DNA of 13,952 bases, from positions 1-13,952 of the forward strand of contig CAZMRA010000126.1 in NCBI GenBank assembly GCA_964568485.1. The letters run 5' to 3'. Position 1 is the first letter of the stretch. Each line of letters starts with the position of its first letter. The position numbers and the translations under genes were made by a program. The DNA comes from CFX5 sp964568485. GTDB lineage: Bacteria > Chloroflexota > Anaerolineae > Caldilineales > Caldilineaceae. Shown here in pieces: positions 6,639 to 13,276 of the stretch. Below the pieces are notes generated by a model. The model saw only the letters and a program-made list of their open reading frames with translations, was not told the origin of the DNA and did not search any database.

Positions 6639-7433
6639 ATGAATTTAGAACTTACCGATCAAAATGTGGTCGTCCTGGGCGGGGCAAGCGGCATTGGCAA
6701 GGCCATCGCGCAGGCGTTTGTGGATGAAGGCGCACGCGTGGCGCTGATCGACCGGGCACCAGCGGTGGCTGAAGTCGCCGAGCAGATCGGAGCCAAGTGG
6801 GCGCAGGTGGTGGATGTCACGGATTATGCTACGTTGAGCCAGGCTGCCGGCCAAATCGAGACCGAACTGGGGCCGGTAGACCATGTGATCTTCGCGGTGG
6901 GCATCGGTTCGGGGAAATATGGCTTTCCTTTTTGGAACATGGGGCCAGAGGATTGGCCACGCGTGTTGCAGGTGAATGTGGTCGGCGCCGTCAATTCAGT
7001 TTATGCCTTTATGGAGCCGATGCGCGAACGCCGCCGCGGGACCTTCCTCTTTTTGAGCTCGGTGGCAGGCCAGATCGGCTCGCAAACCGATCCGCCCTAT
7101 AGCGCCTCCAAGGCTGCGTTAATCAACTTTGCCCAGTGTGCCGCCAAAGATCTCGCACCCTATGACATTCGGGTCAACTCTCTCTGCCCGGGTATGGTCG
7201 ATACCCCGCTCAATCGTTCGATCTGGCAGGCGTCGAATCGCAATTTGCCCGCCGAGCAACAAATGACCTTCGACGAATGGGCTACGGATAAGATCAATCG
7301 CGTGGTGCCCTTGCGCCGCTTCCAGACGCCGGAAGATATTGCCGATACGGCAGTTTTCCTGGCTTCGCAGCGGGCGCGCAACATTACCGGGCAGGCCATC
7401 AATGTGGATGGTGGCTTTGTGATGCACTGGTAG
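6639..7433 (+). CDS. Short-chain dehydrogenase/reductase (classical SDR)
   Basis: This is a 264-residue cytoplasmic NAD(P)-dependent oxidoreductase of the classical SDR family. The nucleotide-binding motif GGASGIG is at 14-20. Asp38 at the end of the second beta strand (VALIDR) favours NAD(H) over NADP(H). The NNAG motif is replaced by FAVG (85-88). Catalytic residues are Asn113, Ser141, Tyr154 and Lys158 (YSASK). CPGMVDTP (183-190) and the C-terminal NVDGGF motif (255-260) complete the fold. The start follows GGGGAG (6631-6636) with short spacing. It is flanked by its own promoter and a strong 3' inverted repeat, so it is probably a single-gene unit. The substrate cannot be deduced; 3-oxoacyl-ACP reductase-like and sugar/alcohol dehydrogenase roles are all possible. 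Confidence 0.93.
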   Translation: MNLELTDQNVVVLGGASGIGKAIAQAFVDEGARVALIDRAPAVAEVAEQIGAKWAQVVDVTDYATLSQAAGQIETELGPVDHVIFAVGIGSGKYGFPFWNMGPEDWPRVLQVNVVGAVNSVYAFMEPMRERRRGTFLFLSSVAGQIGSQTDPPYSASKAALINFAQCAAKDLAPYDIRVNSLCPGMVDTPLNRSIWQASNRNLPAEQQMTFDEWATDKINRVVPLRRFQTPEDIADTAVFLASQRARNITGQAINVDGGFVMHW

Positions 7434-7452
7434 CTGTGAAGCGAGGCCAACA

Positions 7453-7498
7453 AGAGAACCGGTAAACAAGCTGTCGAAGGCCTGTTTACCGGTTCTCT
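7453..7498. terminator. 16-bp perfect inverted repeat between convergent genes
   Basis: AGAGAACCGGTAAACA (7453-7468) and TGTTTACCGGTTCTCT (7483-7498) pair without mismatch around a 14-nt loop. It sits between the SDR stop (7433) and the convergent stress-protein stop (7528). A bidirectional terminator is the simplest reading, although neither side carries a T-run. Confidence 0.7.
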
Positions 7499-7527
7499 GA
7501 TCAACTTATGTTTCAGCAGGTAAGTGA

Positions 7528-7908
7528 CTATTCAGACGAGATCTGCTGGGCGTCCGCATTGCGCAAAATGTGATGGACCTGTGAATCATAGTCGCTCGGC
7601 ACTTCGATCACAATGGCAGTACCGCCCTGATCCACGCTGCGGCCATAATACTCGGCTTCTTCGCCATCCGCCCCGCGGTTTTCCATCACTTCCTCTTCGG
7701 GGAAATCTGTATGAATTGCAGCACCGATGGGGCCACGTGTTGCGCTATCCGCACCCCCCAACGGCCAAGCCGGGGCGGGCATAATTCGCTCCGAATCATC
7801 TTCTTCCACCAGCCGCCAATCGAGGCCATCAACATTTAACTTGGCCAAGGCACTGACTACTTGATCGGCAGAGGCTTCATCGGGTAACATCGCAAAAAAC
7901 TTACTCAT
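7528..7908 (-). CDS. Small acidic protein resembling general stress protein 17M-type domains
   Basis: This 126-residue soluble, acidic protein has no signal peptide or membrane segment. The N-terminal part (KFFAMLPDEASADQVVSALA) and the C-terminal part (GRSVDQGGTAIVIEVPSDYD, then HHILRNADAQQIS) fit the pattern of small stress proteins with a ferredoxin-like alpha/beta fold. In that pattern a strand and a helix that helps count or bind a partner are followed by a strand and a closing helix, as in the N-terminal domain of YflT/GSP17M-like proteins. The middle (residues about 38-85) is acidic and probably flexible. A strong Shine-Dalgarno AAGGAG lies 7 nt before the ATG. It follows the PfpI gene by 87 nt on the same strand, which supports a stress role. 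Family assignment is by pattern only and is weak. Confidence 0.7.
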   Translation of the reverse strand: MSKFFAMLPDEASADQVVSALAKLNVDGLDWRLVEEDDSERIMPAPAWPLGGADSATRGPIGAAIHTDFPEEEVMENRGADGEEAEYYGRSVDQGGTAIVIEVPSDYDSQVHHILRNADAQQISSE

Positions 7909-7995
7909 GGGGAATCTCCTTCATTGGTTGGAATTGGTTCAAGATTGAGTGGTGCGAGCGAGTACAGATTGCCGTGCTCACCGTCAGCGCTTTTT

Positions 7996-8571
7996 CTACG
8001 TCAGCGCACCTTCGTGAACACCTTCACTAATCTCTTCGATCATCTTGCGGTTGAAGGCGGGCAGATCATCCGGTGTACGGCTGGTGACCAAACCATTGTC
8101 AACGACCACTTCTTGATCAACCCACTCGGCACCCGCGTTGGTTAAGTCGGCTCGCAGCGACGGGTAAGAAGTCATGGTCCGCCCTTCGACCACCTCGGCA
8201 TCGATTAACGGCCACGGCCCGTGACAGATGGCAGCGACTGGTTTGCCGGCATCAAAAAAGCCGCGGATAAACTCGATGGCCTGCTCTTCAAGGCGTAGCT
8301 TGTCGGGATTCATCACGCCGCCCGGCAAGACGAGCGCATCATAGGCTTCGGCGTTGGCTTGACCAAGCGGTACATCCACCGGGAATTTGCTGCCCCAGTT
8401 TTTATCTTTCCAGGAAAAGACGGTCCCAGCTTCGGGTGAAATAATCTGAGTTTGGGCGCCAGCCTCCTCGAGGGCACGCTTTGGCTCAGTCAATTCCACT
8501 TCTTCAAATCCATTCGTGACCAAAATTGCTACTTTTTTACCTTGTAATTGTCCTTGCCCATTGTGTTGCAT
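7996..8571 (-). CDS. PfpI/DJ-1 family protein (class I glutamine amidotransferase-like, YhbO type)
   Basis: This 191-residue cytoplasmic protein belongs to the DJ-1/PfpI superfamily. Its members act as intracellular peptidases, glyoxalase III or protein/nucleotide deglycases under carbonyl and oxidative stress. The nucleophile elbow AICHGPW gives Cys116 and His117. VTNGFEEVE (18-26) supplies the conserved acidic residue at Glu23/Glu24. LVLPGGVMNPD (80-90), SYPSLRADL (135-143) and the C-terminal TSRTPDDLPAF (163-173) are typical of the PfpI/YhbO branch. The start is supported by GGGGG 6 nt upstream. An exact TTGACA lies upstream on the minus strand (8639-8634), but no well-placed -10 follows, so the promoter is unclear. 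It is first in a probable two-gene unit with the downstream small stress protein. Confidence 0.93.
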   Translation of the reverse strand: MQHNGQGQLQGKKVAILVTNGFEEVELTEPKRALEEAGAQTQIISPEAGTVFSWKDKNWGSKFPVDVPLGQANAEAYDALVLPGGVMNPDKLRLEEQAIEFIRGFFDAGKPVAAICHGPWPLIDAEVVEGRTMTSYPSLRADLTNAGAEWVDQEVVVDNGLVTSRTPDDLPAFNRKMIEEISEGVHEGALT

Positions 8572-8749
8572 AAAATCCCCCTAAACCTACTCTTGGTTAT
8601 AACTGAATCTATCCGCGCTCGCGGTATCTGTCTTGTCAATGAGGCACTGGCGACTGTAGCCTCGTCCCTAGGATAGGGGCAAACGTAAGAGCTGACGATG
8701 GGGCGCGACCTAGTCCGCGGATACATTTCCGGTCACCTATGGGGTTGTT
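8572..8749. other. Non-coding divergent region between the pfpI-like and hydroxyacid dehydrogenase genes
   Basis: No frame here has protein-like composition and a ribosome binding site. The reverse complement holds TTGACA (8639-8634) about 68 nt before the PfpI start, a possible -35 element without a convincing -10. The rest of the 333-bp interval is the promoter and leader of the plus-strand gene, listed separately. Confidence 0.5.
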
Positions 8750-8778
8750 TAGACAGTGACTACATCGAACGGTATAAT
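8750..8778 (+). promoter_or_regulatory. Promoter of the 2-hydroxyacid dehydrogenase gene
   Basis: TAGACA (8750-8755) and a perfect TATAAT (8773-8778) are separated by exactly 17 bp. Transcription would start near 8785 and leave a leader of about 120 nt. Confidence 0.72.
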
Positions 8779-8784
8779 GAGCCG

Positions 8785-8907
8785 AGTTCCCATAGTTGCA
8801 CGTCCAATTCGAGCAGCCAGGCAACCTGGTGACAGCGCCCAATGTCAAGTGCGTTACGTCGCTATAGGTTCAATCGATAGTCAGGCAGACAAGGATCTAT
8901 ACCTATG
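8785..8907 (+). promoter_or_regulatory. Leader of the 2-hydroxyacid dehydrogenase gene with start-codon-masking stem
   Basis: The leader contains a tight hairpin CCAGG-caa-CCTGG (8817-8829). It also has a segment TATAGGT (8863-8869) able to pair with ACCTATG (8901-8907), which includes the start codon (one G-U pair). The Shine-Dalgarno AAGGA (8891-8895) would lie in the loop. This could modulate translation. No known riboswitch class was recognised. Confidence 0.3.
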
Positions 8908-9849
8908 CCCTACCGCGTGATTACCAATACGCCACTTTCAGATGAAATTATGAGTATGTTAGGGGCTGAGTGTGAGGTCGCACTCTGGTCGCCCACGCAG
9001 ACCGATCCGGCCATTTTGCAAGCGGCCGAGGGATTTTTTGTCTACGGTCATCCCAAGATCAACGGCGATGTGATGGACACCATGCCCAAGCTGCGGGTGA
9101 TCAGCAATTTTGGCGTCGGGGTGGACCACATTCATCTCGAAGATGCCAAGGCGCGCGGCATTCCCGTCGGCAACACGCCCAATCTGGTAGATGGAGCCAC
9201 GGCGGACATGACCTTTACCCTCTTGATGGCAGCCGCCCGCAATTTGATCATCGGGGATCACTATGCTCGTGGGCCCGAGTTCCTCAAATATGATCCCAAC
9301 TTGCTGCATGGGTATGATGTCTTTGGCAGCACCTTGGGGATCATCGGCATGGGCAATATCGGCAAACAGGTGGCGCGCCGGGCTAAGGGTTTTGATATGC
9401 GCGTAATCTATCATAACCGACGGCGCGATCTCGCAGCCGAGGCCGAACTCGGAGTCACCTATGCCAGCCTGCCTGAGCTCTTGCAACAATCGGATTTTGT
9501 CACCCTCAACGTGCCGCTGACGCCCGAAACCCGCTACATGATCGGCCGTGAGCAATTGCGCATGATGAAGCCGTCGGCGGTGCTGGTGAATGTGGCCCGT
9601 GGTGGTGTGGTCGATCATGATGCGCTGGTCGAGGCCCTGCGCGAAAAGTGGATCTATTGTGCTGCGCTCGATGTGACCGAGCCGGAGCCGCTACCCCGCG
9701 ATCATCCGCTGCTGAACATGGATAATGTGGTCATTGCGCCCCATTTGGGCAGCGCGACCCGCCAGACGCGGCGCCGCATGGCCCAGCGGGCGGTCGATAA
9801 TTTATTGGCAGGCTTGCGGGGTGAGCCATTGATCAACAGCGTGGCTTGA
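8905..9849 (+). CDS. D-2-hydroxyacid dehydrogenase, glyoxylate/hydroxypyruvate reductase type
   Basis: This is a 314-residue cytoplasmic NAD(P)-dependent D-isomer-specific 2-hydroxyacid dehydrogenase. The substrate-binding N-terminal lobe includes VISNFGVGVDHI (65-76). The nucleotide-binding motif GMGNIG is at 148-153. YHNRRR (169-174), where NAD-specific enzymes have an acidic residue, suggests NADP(H). The catalytic set is Arg232 (VARGG), Glu261 (DVTEPEP) and His280 (PHLGSAT). Length and motifs fit glyoxylate/hydroxypyruvate reductases (GyaR/GhrB-like). It lacks the C-terminal ACT domain of many 3-phosphoglycerate dehydrogenases. The SD is AAGGA (8891-8895). The stop codon lies 11 bp from the end of the convergent uvsE gene, with no visible terminator between them. 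The exact substrate is uncertain. Confidence 0.94.
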   Translation: MPYRVITNTPLSDEIMSMLGAECEVALWSPTQTDPAILQAAEGFFVYGHPKINGDVMDTMPKLRVISNFGVGVDHIHLEDAKARGIPVGNTPNLVDGATADMTFTLLMAAARNLIIGDHYARGPEFLKYDPNLLHGYDVFGSTLGIIGMGNIGKQVARRAKGFDMRVIYHNRRRDLAAEAELGVTYASLPELLQQSDFVTLNVPLTPETRYMIGREQLRMMKPSAVLVNVARGGVVDHDALVEALREKWIYCAALDVTEPEPLPRDHPLLNMDNVVIAPHLGSATRQTRRRMAQRAVDNLLAGLRGEPLINSVA

Positions 9850-9860
9850 GGAAAGAATAG

Positions 9861-10838
9861 CTACTCGATCCACTGGGCGAGATCGGGCGCAAAGTGGGCA
9901 ATTTGTTCACGCAGCCGCAGCAGCGCCAGATCTTTGCCCTTGGCTTCGAGCATGATGTCGAATGGTCGCAGATTCATTTGCCGCGCGGTGCGCAACAGGT
10001 CGACAAAAGCAAATGGATCGATAAAGTCGCTGTGTTGGTTGGGGAGCGGCGGCACGAGGACCGAGCGGTGTTTGGTCTGAATGCGCCGCAAGGCTGTACG
10101 CGAACTGCTAAAGTGGATCTTCGGCTGTTCAGCGGCGGGCCAAGTCGCAAGCGCCAAGGCTAATGCGTTGGGCAAAGGGTGGCCGCTGGGGTTGTAGCAG
10201 AGATGGTGCAGCGTGTCAAGCACCAACCGAATGCCCGTTCGCCGGTGCAGCCAGAGCGTATCTTGCAGACCAAAGCTGCGATCATCATTTTCGAGCGCCA
10301 TGCGGGCTTGCACCTGCTCCGGCAGATTTTCCATCGCCCGGGCGAATTGCTCGCGGCTGCGCATGGCATCCCCATAGACCCCACCCACATGCACCACAAT
10401 CACCGCTTCCGAACCCAATCCCATCGCTTCGAACAAGTGCGCAGCAGCCTGTAATTCTTGGCGAGCACGTTGGAAGGCCGCGCTATCGGGGTTGCTCAGT
10501 TTTACAAAATGGGGCAAGTGCAGTGTGAGCCGCAGCCGATACGCCCGCGCACTATCTCCCAGTGCAGCCAATTCGGTGCTGCATTCTTCGATCTGCCGGT
10601 GAAAGGCGGGCAAGTGCGGATGGGTGAGGTAGGGCGCCAATTGCCCGGCCAGTCGGTAGCAGTGGATCCGCTGGCTGTGCAGGTACTCAAAGATGTCCCG
10701 CAGATAGGCCAAACTGACGCTGAGATGGGGCTGATTTTGCCAACGGCGGCTGTCGTGCGAACGCAGCGGCGCGCCCAACACCTTGACGGGGAAGCCCAGT
10801 CGATAGCGCCCAGGGGAGGAGCCATCATGGCGGGACAT
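9861..10838 (-). CDS. uvsE: UV-damage endonuclease UvsE/UVDE
   Basis: This is a 325-residue TIM-barrel endonuclease that nicks DNA 5' to UV photoproducts and other lesions, an alternative to nucleotide excision repair. Family motifs run in order: RLGFPVKVLG (13-22), CYRLAGQLAPY (60-70), RLTLHLPHFVKLSNPD (103-118), VVHVGGVYGD (148-157), MALENDDRSF (180-189), LVLDTLHH (205-212), KIHFSSSR (240-247), HSDFIDP (269-275) and FDIMLEAKGKDLALL (293-307). Predicted metal ligands include His110, His150, Glu183, Asp208, His211, His242, His269, Asp271 and Glu298, with Lys240 as the possible carboxylated lysine. The ATG overlaps the stop of the preceding DUF2071 gene as TGATG, with AGGAGG about 11 nt upstream. 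This indicates translational coupling in an operon. The short polar N-terminus (residues 1-11) is not part of the core domain. Confidence 0.95.
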   Translation of the reverse strand: MSRHDGSSPGRYRLGFPVKVLGAPLRSHDSRRWQNQPHLSVSLAYLRDIFEYLHSQRIHCYRLAGQLAPYLTHPHLPAFHRQIEECSTELAALGDSARAYRLRLTLHLPHFVKLSNPDSAAFQRARQELQAAAHLFEAMGLGSEAVIVVHVGGVYGDAMRSREQFARAMENLPEQVQARMALENDDRSFGLQDTLWLHRRTGIRLVLDTLHHLCYNPSGHPLPNALALALATWPAAEQPKIHFSSSRTALRRIQTKHRSVLVPPLPNQHSDFIDPFAFVDLLRTARQMNLRPFDIMLEAKGKDLALLRLREQIAHFAPDLAQWIE

Positions 10839-11614
10839 CAGCTGCTTCCTCCTGTGACCCGGCGCAAAGGCCAGACGGCGACATCCAACCGGCGGGCAAA
10901 GTGCAACAAGGGCGGCTGATCCGGTAAGTGGATGCCACTCGCCTGCGCCATGCTATTGCGTTCGATCTCGGCTTCGGCGGGTTGCAGTGGCCAGGGGAGG
11001 TGATGAATCTCGCCGATATAGAGGCGCCCTTGTGGATCGTTGGTGTACAGGCTGTAGCGCTCGGTGAGCCACTGTTCGAGCGTCCCCGCCTTGGCAGAGA
11101 ATACCTCCCCAGTTGGCCGGTAGCGTCCGACAAATTCGGCAGGCGGTGCCCCACGATGAATCCGCCGGCTGCGATAGTGAATCCAGTCGTCTTCTGGTTG
11201 GCAGGTCATATCGGCGTAAAAATAGGGCAGGCGGAAGAAGCTGCGAGCTAAGGCCACGGCTACTGGATTGGCCGCTTCGAGGCTAAAGAAAAAGACTCCT
11301 GGTTTTGGCTGGTCTGGATTGGGCGAGCGCACATAGGTCCGCACATTGAGTTCAGGGAAGGCCGAAAGCCAGGGCACACTGGGCAAGCCCCGCGGCCGCA
11401 CATCGACCATGCGGAAAGGGACAACCCCTATCCAAGCCATGCCATCGAAAGTATCGAGTTTCAAATTAGCGGGCAAGAGGGGCTCGATCTGCGCAGCAGG
11501 GAGGGGCCAGTGAGCAAAGAGCAGATCGCACCAACTCTGCGCCATACGCCACGGCGTATTCGGCAGCGGCCAGGGTCGATGATCAATTTGCTGAAAAATT
11601 GCATCCAGTGCCAT
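10838..11614 (-). CDS. DUF2071 (YqjF-like) family protein
   Basis: From the chosen start this is a 258-residue soluble protein of the DUF2071/YqjF family. Its biochemical role is not established; members have an acetoacetate-decarboxylase-like barrel. Visible family features are RPWPLPNTPWRMAQSW near the N-terminus, FAHWPLP followed by LLPANLKLDTFDGMAWIGVVPFRM, the conserved FPELNVRTYVR, GVFFFSLEA, and the C-terminal LHFARRLDVAVWPL. The frame also allows a TTG start at 11668, but that overlaps the upstream gene. The ATG at 11614 (MALDAIFQQI) gives a 10-nt gap and the usual family start. GGGGGT lies 13 nt upstream. It is the middle gene of a minus-strand operon with a small membrane protein before it and uvsE coupled after it. 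Confidence 0.88.
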   Translation of the reverse strand: MALDAIFQQIDHRPWPLPNTPWRMAQSWCDLLFAHWPLPAAQIEPLLPANLKLDTFDGMAWIGVVPFRMVDVRPRGLPSVPWLSAFPELNVRTYVRSPNPDQPKPGVFFFSLEAANPVAVALARSFFRLPYFYADMTCQPEDDWIHYRSRRIHRGAPPAEFVGRYRPTGEVFSAKAGTLEQWLTERYSLYTNDPQGRLYIGEIHHLPWPLQPAEAEIERNSMAQASGIHLPDQPPLLHFARRLDVAVWPLRRVTGGSS

Positions 11615-11624
11615 GGTTTGTGTT

Positions 11625-12059
11625 TTACCCCCAGGCTGCCACAAGATGGAGCAACCCCAACCCCGCAAATCCGCTCAGAATCAGCCAATCCCCTCGCCGC
11701 CGGCCGAGATAAAGTTGACTCGCTGACCGCAAGAACCACCAGCCCGCAATCCACAAGGCCAGCAAGCGTCCCAGATCCGTTGCAAGCCACCAATACGCTG
11801 CCAGATCGAGCAGCCCAATGGTGACTAGTGTGTAGCTCGCCGCATGATTCATCACCCAGGCGATGCCATAAATGTCTTGGCGTTGGGTGGCGTAGCGGAT
11901 CGGCCCCAAGCGAATGGCTTTCAGCGGCACTCCAGTGCGCGGGATCGCCTGTTCAAAATCCAACCAAAGCGGAAAAAAGAAGTGTAGCGAACCTAAGATC
12001 AAGGTAAATAAACCGGCCAGTGCCAGAAAGCCGAGTAAAAGTGCATTCATGTTCTGCAT
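11625..12059 (-). CDS. Small four-helix integral membrane protein, function unknown
   Basis: This protein of about 144 residues has four hydrophobic segments: near its N-terminus (ALLLGFLALAGLFTLILGSL), HAASYTLVTIGLLDLAAYWW, LLALWIAGWWFLRSASQLYL and a C-terminal WLILSGFAGLGLLHLVAAW. Between TM1 and TM2 is a conserved-looking polar loop with FEQAIPRTGVPLKAIRLGPIRY. The arrangement is like small DoxX- or DUF-type membrane proteins, but I do not recognise the family. Starts at ATG 12059, ATG 12050 or a TTG at 12110 are all possible. None has a strong ribosome binding site, and I prefer 12059 because TM1 follows directly. It leads the operon with the DUF2071 gene and uvsE. Confidence 0.75.
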   Translation of the reverse strand: MQNMNALLLGFLALAGLFTLILGSLHFFFPLWLDFEQAIPRTGVPLKAIRLGPIRYATQRQDIYGIAWVMNHAASYTLVTIGLLDLAAYWWLATDLGRLLALWIAGWWFLRSASQLYLGRRRGDWLILSGFAGLGLLHLVAAWG

Positions 12060-12116
12060 TTTAGCATAAAAGTTGCAACCTTTTGAGCCGCCTTGCGTAC
12101 TGTTGTGCAACTCATC

Positions 12117-12130
12117 CTGCTAGGTAGCAG
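12117..12130. repeat. Short palindrome upstream of the uvsE operon
   Basis: CTGCTA (12117-12122) and TAGCAG (12125-12130) form a 6-bp perfect inverted repeat separated by 2 bp, about 60 bp upstream of the membrane-protein start on the minus strand. It could be an operator in this divergent intergenic region. No promoter was identified beside it. Confidence 0.25.
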
Positions 12131-12230
12131 CAATCAACCGCAGCCCCCGACAGGCCGATGAGTAACGAAGAAAAATCCCATTGTAGGAGAATGGCTAAGT
12201 CATTGCCGCTTGCAGCGAGCGCAGGCGAAG

Positions 12231-12242
12231 CAATCTTGATTG
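12231..12242. repeat. Short palindrome before the PspC gene
   Basis: CAATC (12231-12235) and GATTG (12238-12242) form a perfect inverted repeat with a 2-bp spacer, ending 2 nt before the Shine-Dalgarno AAGGAGA (12244-12250). It may be an operator or a weak hairpin near the ribosome binding site. No clear promoter was found in 12131-12230. Confidence 0.25.
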
Positions 12243-12254
12243 TAAGGAGAAGAC

Positions 12255-13121
12255 ATGACTACTGAACCAGTAATCGAACGTCCGGTGGTGCAAGCGGCAG
12301 AGCAAACGACTGCCGAAGCCACCCCAGAAAGTTTGCCCTCGTCCGCGCCGCGGACCACGTTATACCGTCACCCGACCGATAAAGTGTTAGGCGGTGTTTG
12401 TGGTGGGTTGGCTGAATATCTCGGCTGGGATCCAACCTTGGTGCGAGTCATCTGGGTGGTTGCTACCCTGACCACGGGTGGCGGTGGCTTCTTGGCCTAC
12501 TTGGCTCTGTGGCCCTTGTTGCCCGTTGGCACCGCGGCTGACGGTCAAGTCCGTGCGGCTTCCATCGAGCTGAACGAGCGCAATGTTGGGGTTGCCGCCA
12601 AAGTATTGATCGCCCTTGGTGGGATATGGCTGCTGGCGAATCTGGGAATTTTGCCTTCACTGTGGGATAGCTTCTGGACCGTGATGAGTATTGTGTTCTG
12701 GCCCGCACTATTGATCGGCGTCGGCTATCTGCTCCTCCGGGGCACTGGTACAACCGGCGATTGGGGGAGCAATTTCCAAGGCTGGCAAACGCGAGTTCGT
12801 ACCAATATCAAGGCGCCCGACGGTGCCGGATTGAAAGCCAGCATGAAGCGCTTCAGCCAGAGCCTACCGCTCAAGCGTAGCCGCCGAGATCGCCTTTTTA
12901 TGGGTGTTTGTGGTGGCATCGGCCAAAAGCTGGGTATCGATGCCAATCTTGTGCGTTTGGTCTGGATTGCCTTTAGTATTCCTACCGTAGGCATGGGTGT
13001 GCTGATCTATGTGGTGGCCGGCCTCTTGTTGCCTGAAGAAAAGCCTGCTGAGGTAGCTCCTTTTTCTGCGGAACCCCAAGATGTGCAGGTGATCGACGGG
13101 ACGGCCAGCTACAAGCTGTAA
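12255..13121 (+). CDS. Tandem PspC-domain membrane protein
   Basis: This 288-residue envelope protein carries two PspC (phage shock protein C) domains. The first is at about 36-92 (LYRHPTDKVLGGVCGGLAEYLG, then a hydrophobic helix ending WPLLP). The second is at about 207-261 (RDRLFMGVCGGIGQKLG, ending VVAGLLLPEE). Between them two hydrophobic helices (about 113-134 and 138-162) resemble a LiaF-like membrane region. The acidic, Ala/Thr/Pro-rich N-terminus and the C-terminal tail are likely cytoplasmic. PspC domains sense or relay membrane stress and can contact PspA or regulators. No PspA or two-component genes lie in the window. A strong Shine-Dalgarno AAGGAGA sits 4 nt before the ATG. A terminator follows, so the gene is probably monocistronic. 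Confidence 0.92.
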   Translation: MTTEPVIERPVVQAAEQTTAEATPESLPSSAPRTTLYRHPTDKVLGGVCGGLAEYLGWDPTLVRVIWVVATLTTGGGGFLAYLALWPLLPVGTAADGQVRAASIELNERNVGVAAKVLIALGGIWLLANLGILPSLWDSFWTVMSIVFWPALLIGVGYLLLRGTGTTGDWGSNFQGWQTRVRTNIKAPDGAGLKASMKRFSQSLPLKRSRRDRLFMGVCGGIGQKLGIDANLVRLVWIAFSIPTVGMGVLIYVVAGLLLPEEKPAEVAPFSAEPQDVQVIDGTASYKL

Positions 13122-13156
13122 GCGATTTAGAATTTTAGCTTTATGATTGGATGCAG

Positions 13157-13197
13157 AGCGGCGTTGTGTACCAGGTACCAACGTCGCTTTGTTTTGT
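13157..13197 (+). terminator. Intrinsic terminator after the PspC gene
   Basis: AGCGGCGTTG (13157-13166) pairs with CAACGTCGCT (13179-13188) with one G-U pair. The stem continues, past a one-base bulge, as GTAC/GTAC (13168-13171 with 13175-13178). The T-rich tract TTTGTTTTGT follows. It lies 35 nt after the stop codon. Its tail CTTTGTTTTGT is identical to that of the terminator after the HAD gene. Confidence 0.82.
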
Positions 13198-13200
13198 CAC

Positions 13201-13230
13201 TTGTTTGCTGCGTAAGAGTAGCGATATAAT
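13201..13230 (+). promoter_or_regulatory. Promoter of the YtxH-like gene
   Basis: TTGTTT (13201-13206) and a perfect TATAAT (13225-13230) are separated by 18 bp, directly after the terminator tail. The start near 13237 gives a leader of about 40 nt. Confidence 0.6.
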
Positions 13231-13276
13231 AGGCTTGGTGCGCTGTAAGCTGTCAAAGTAGAGAAGCGAGGCAACG

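Noticed and set aside
8529..8848. Two short minus-strand frames in the intergenic region before the hydroxyacid dehydrogenase
   Set aside because: Their translations are rich in Arg, Cys and Ser with no recognisable pattern, they overlap a clear plus-strand promoter, and they lack good ribosome binding sites.
10838..11668. Longer DUF2071 protein starting at TTG 11668
   Set aside because: It would overlap the upstream membrane-protein gene by over 40 bp and adds a Trp/Cys/Gly-rich stretch without family similarity. ATG 11614 fits better.
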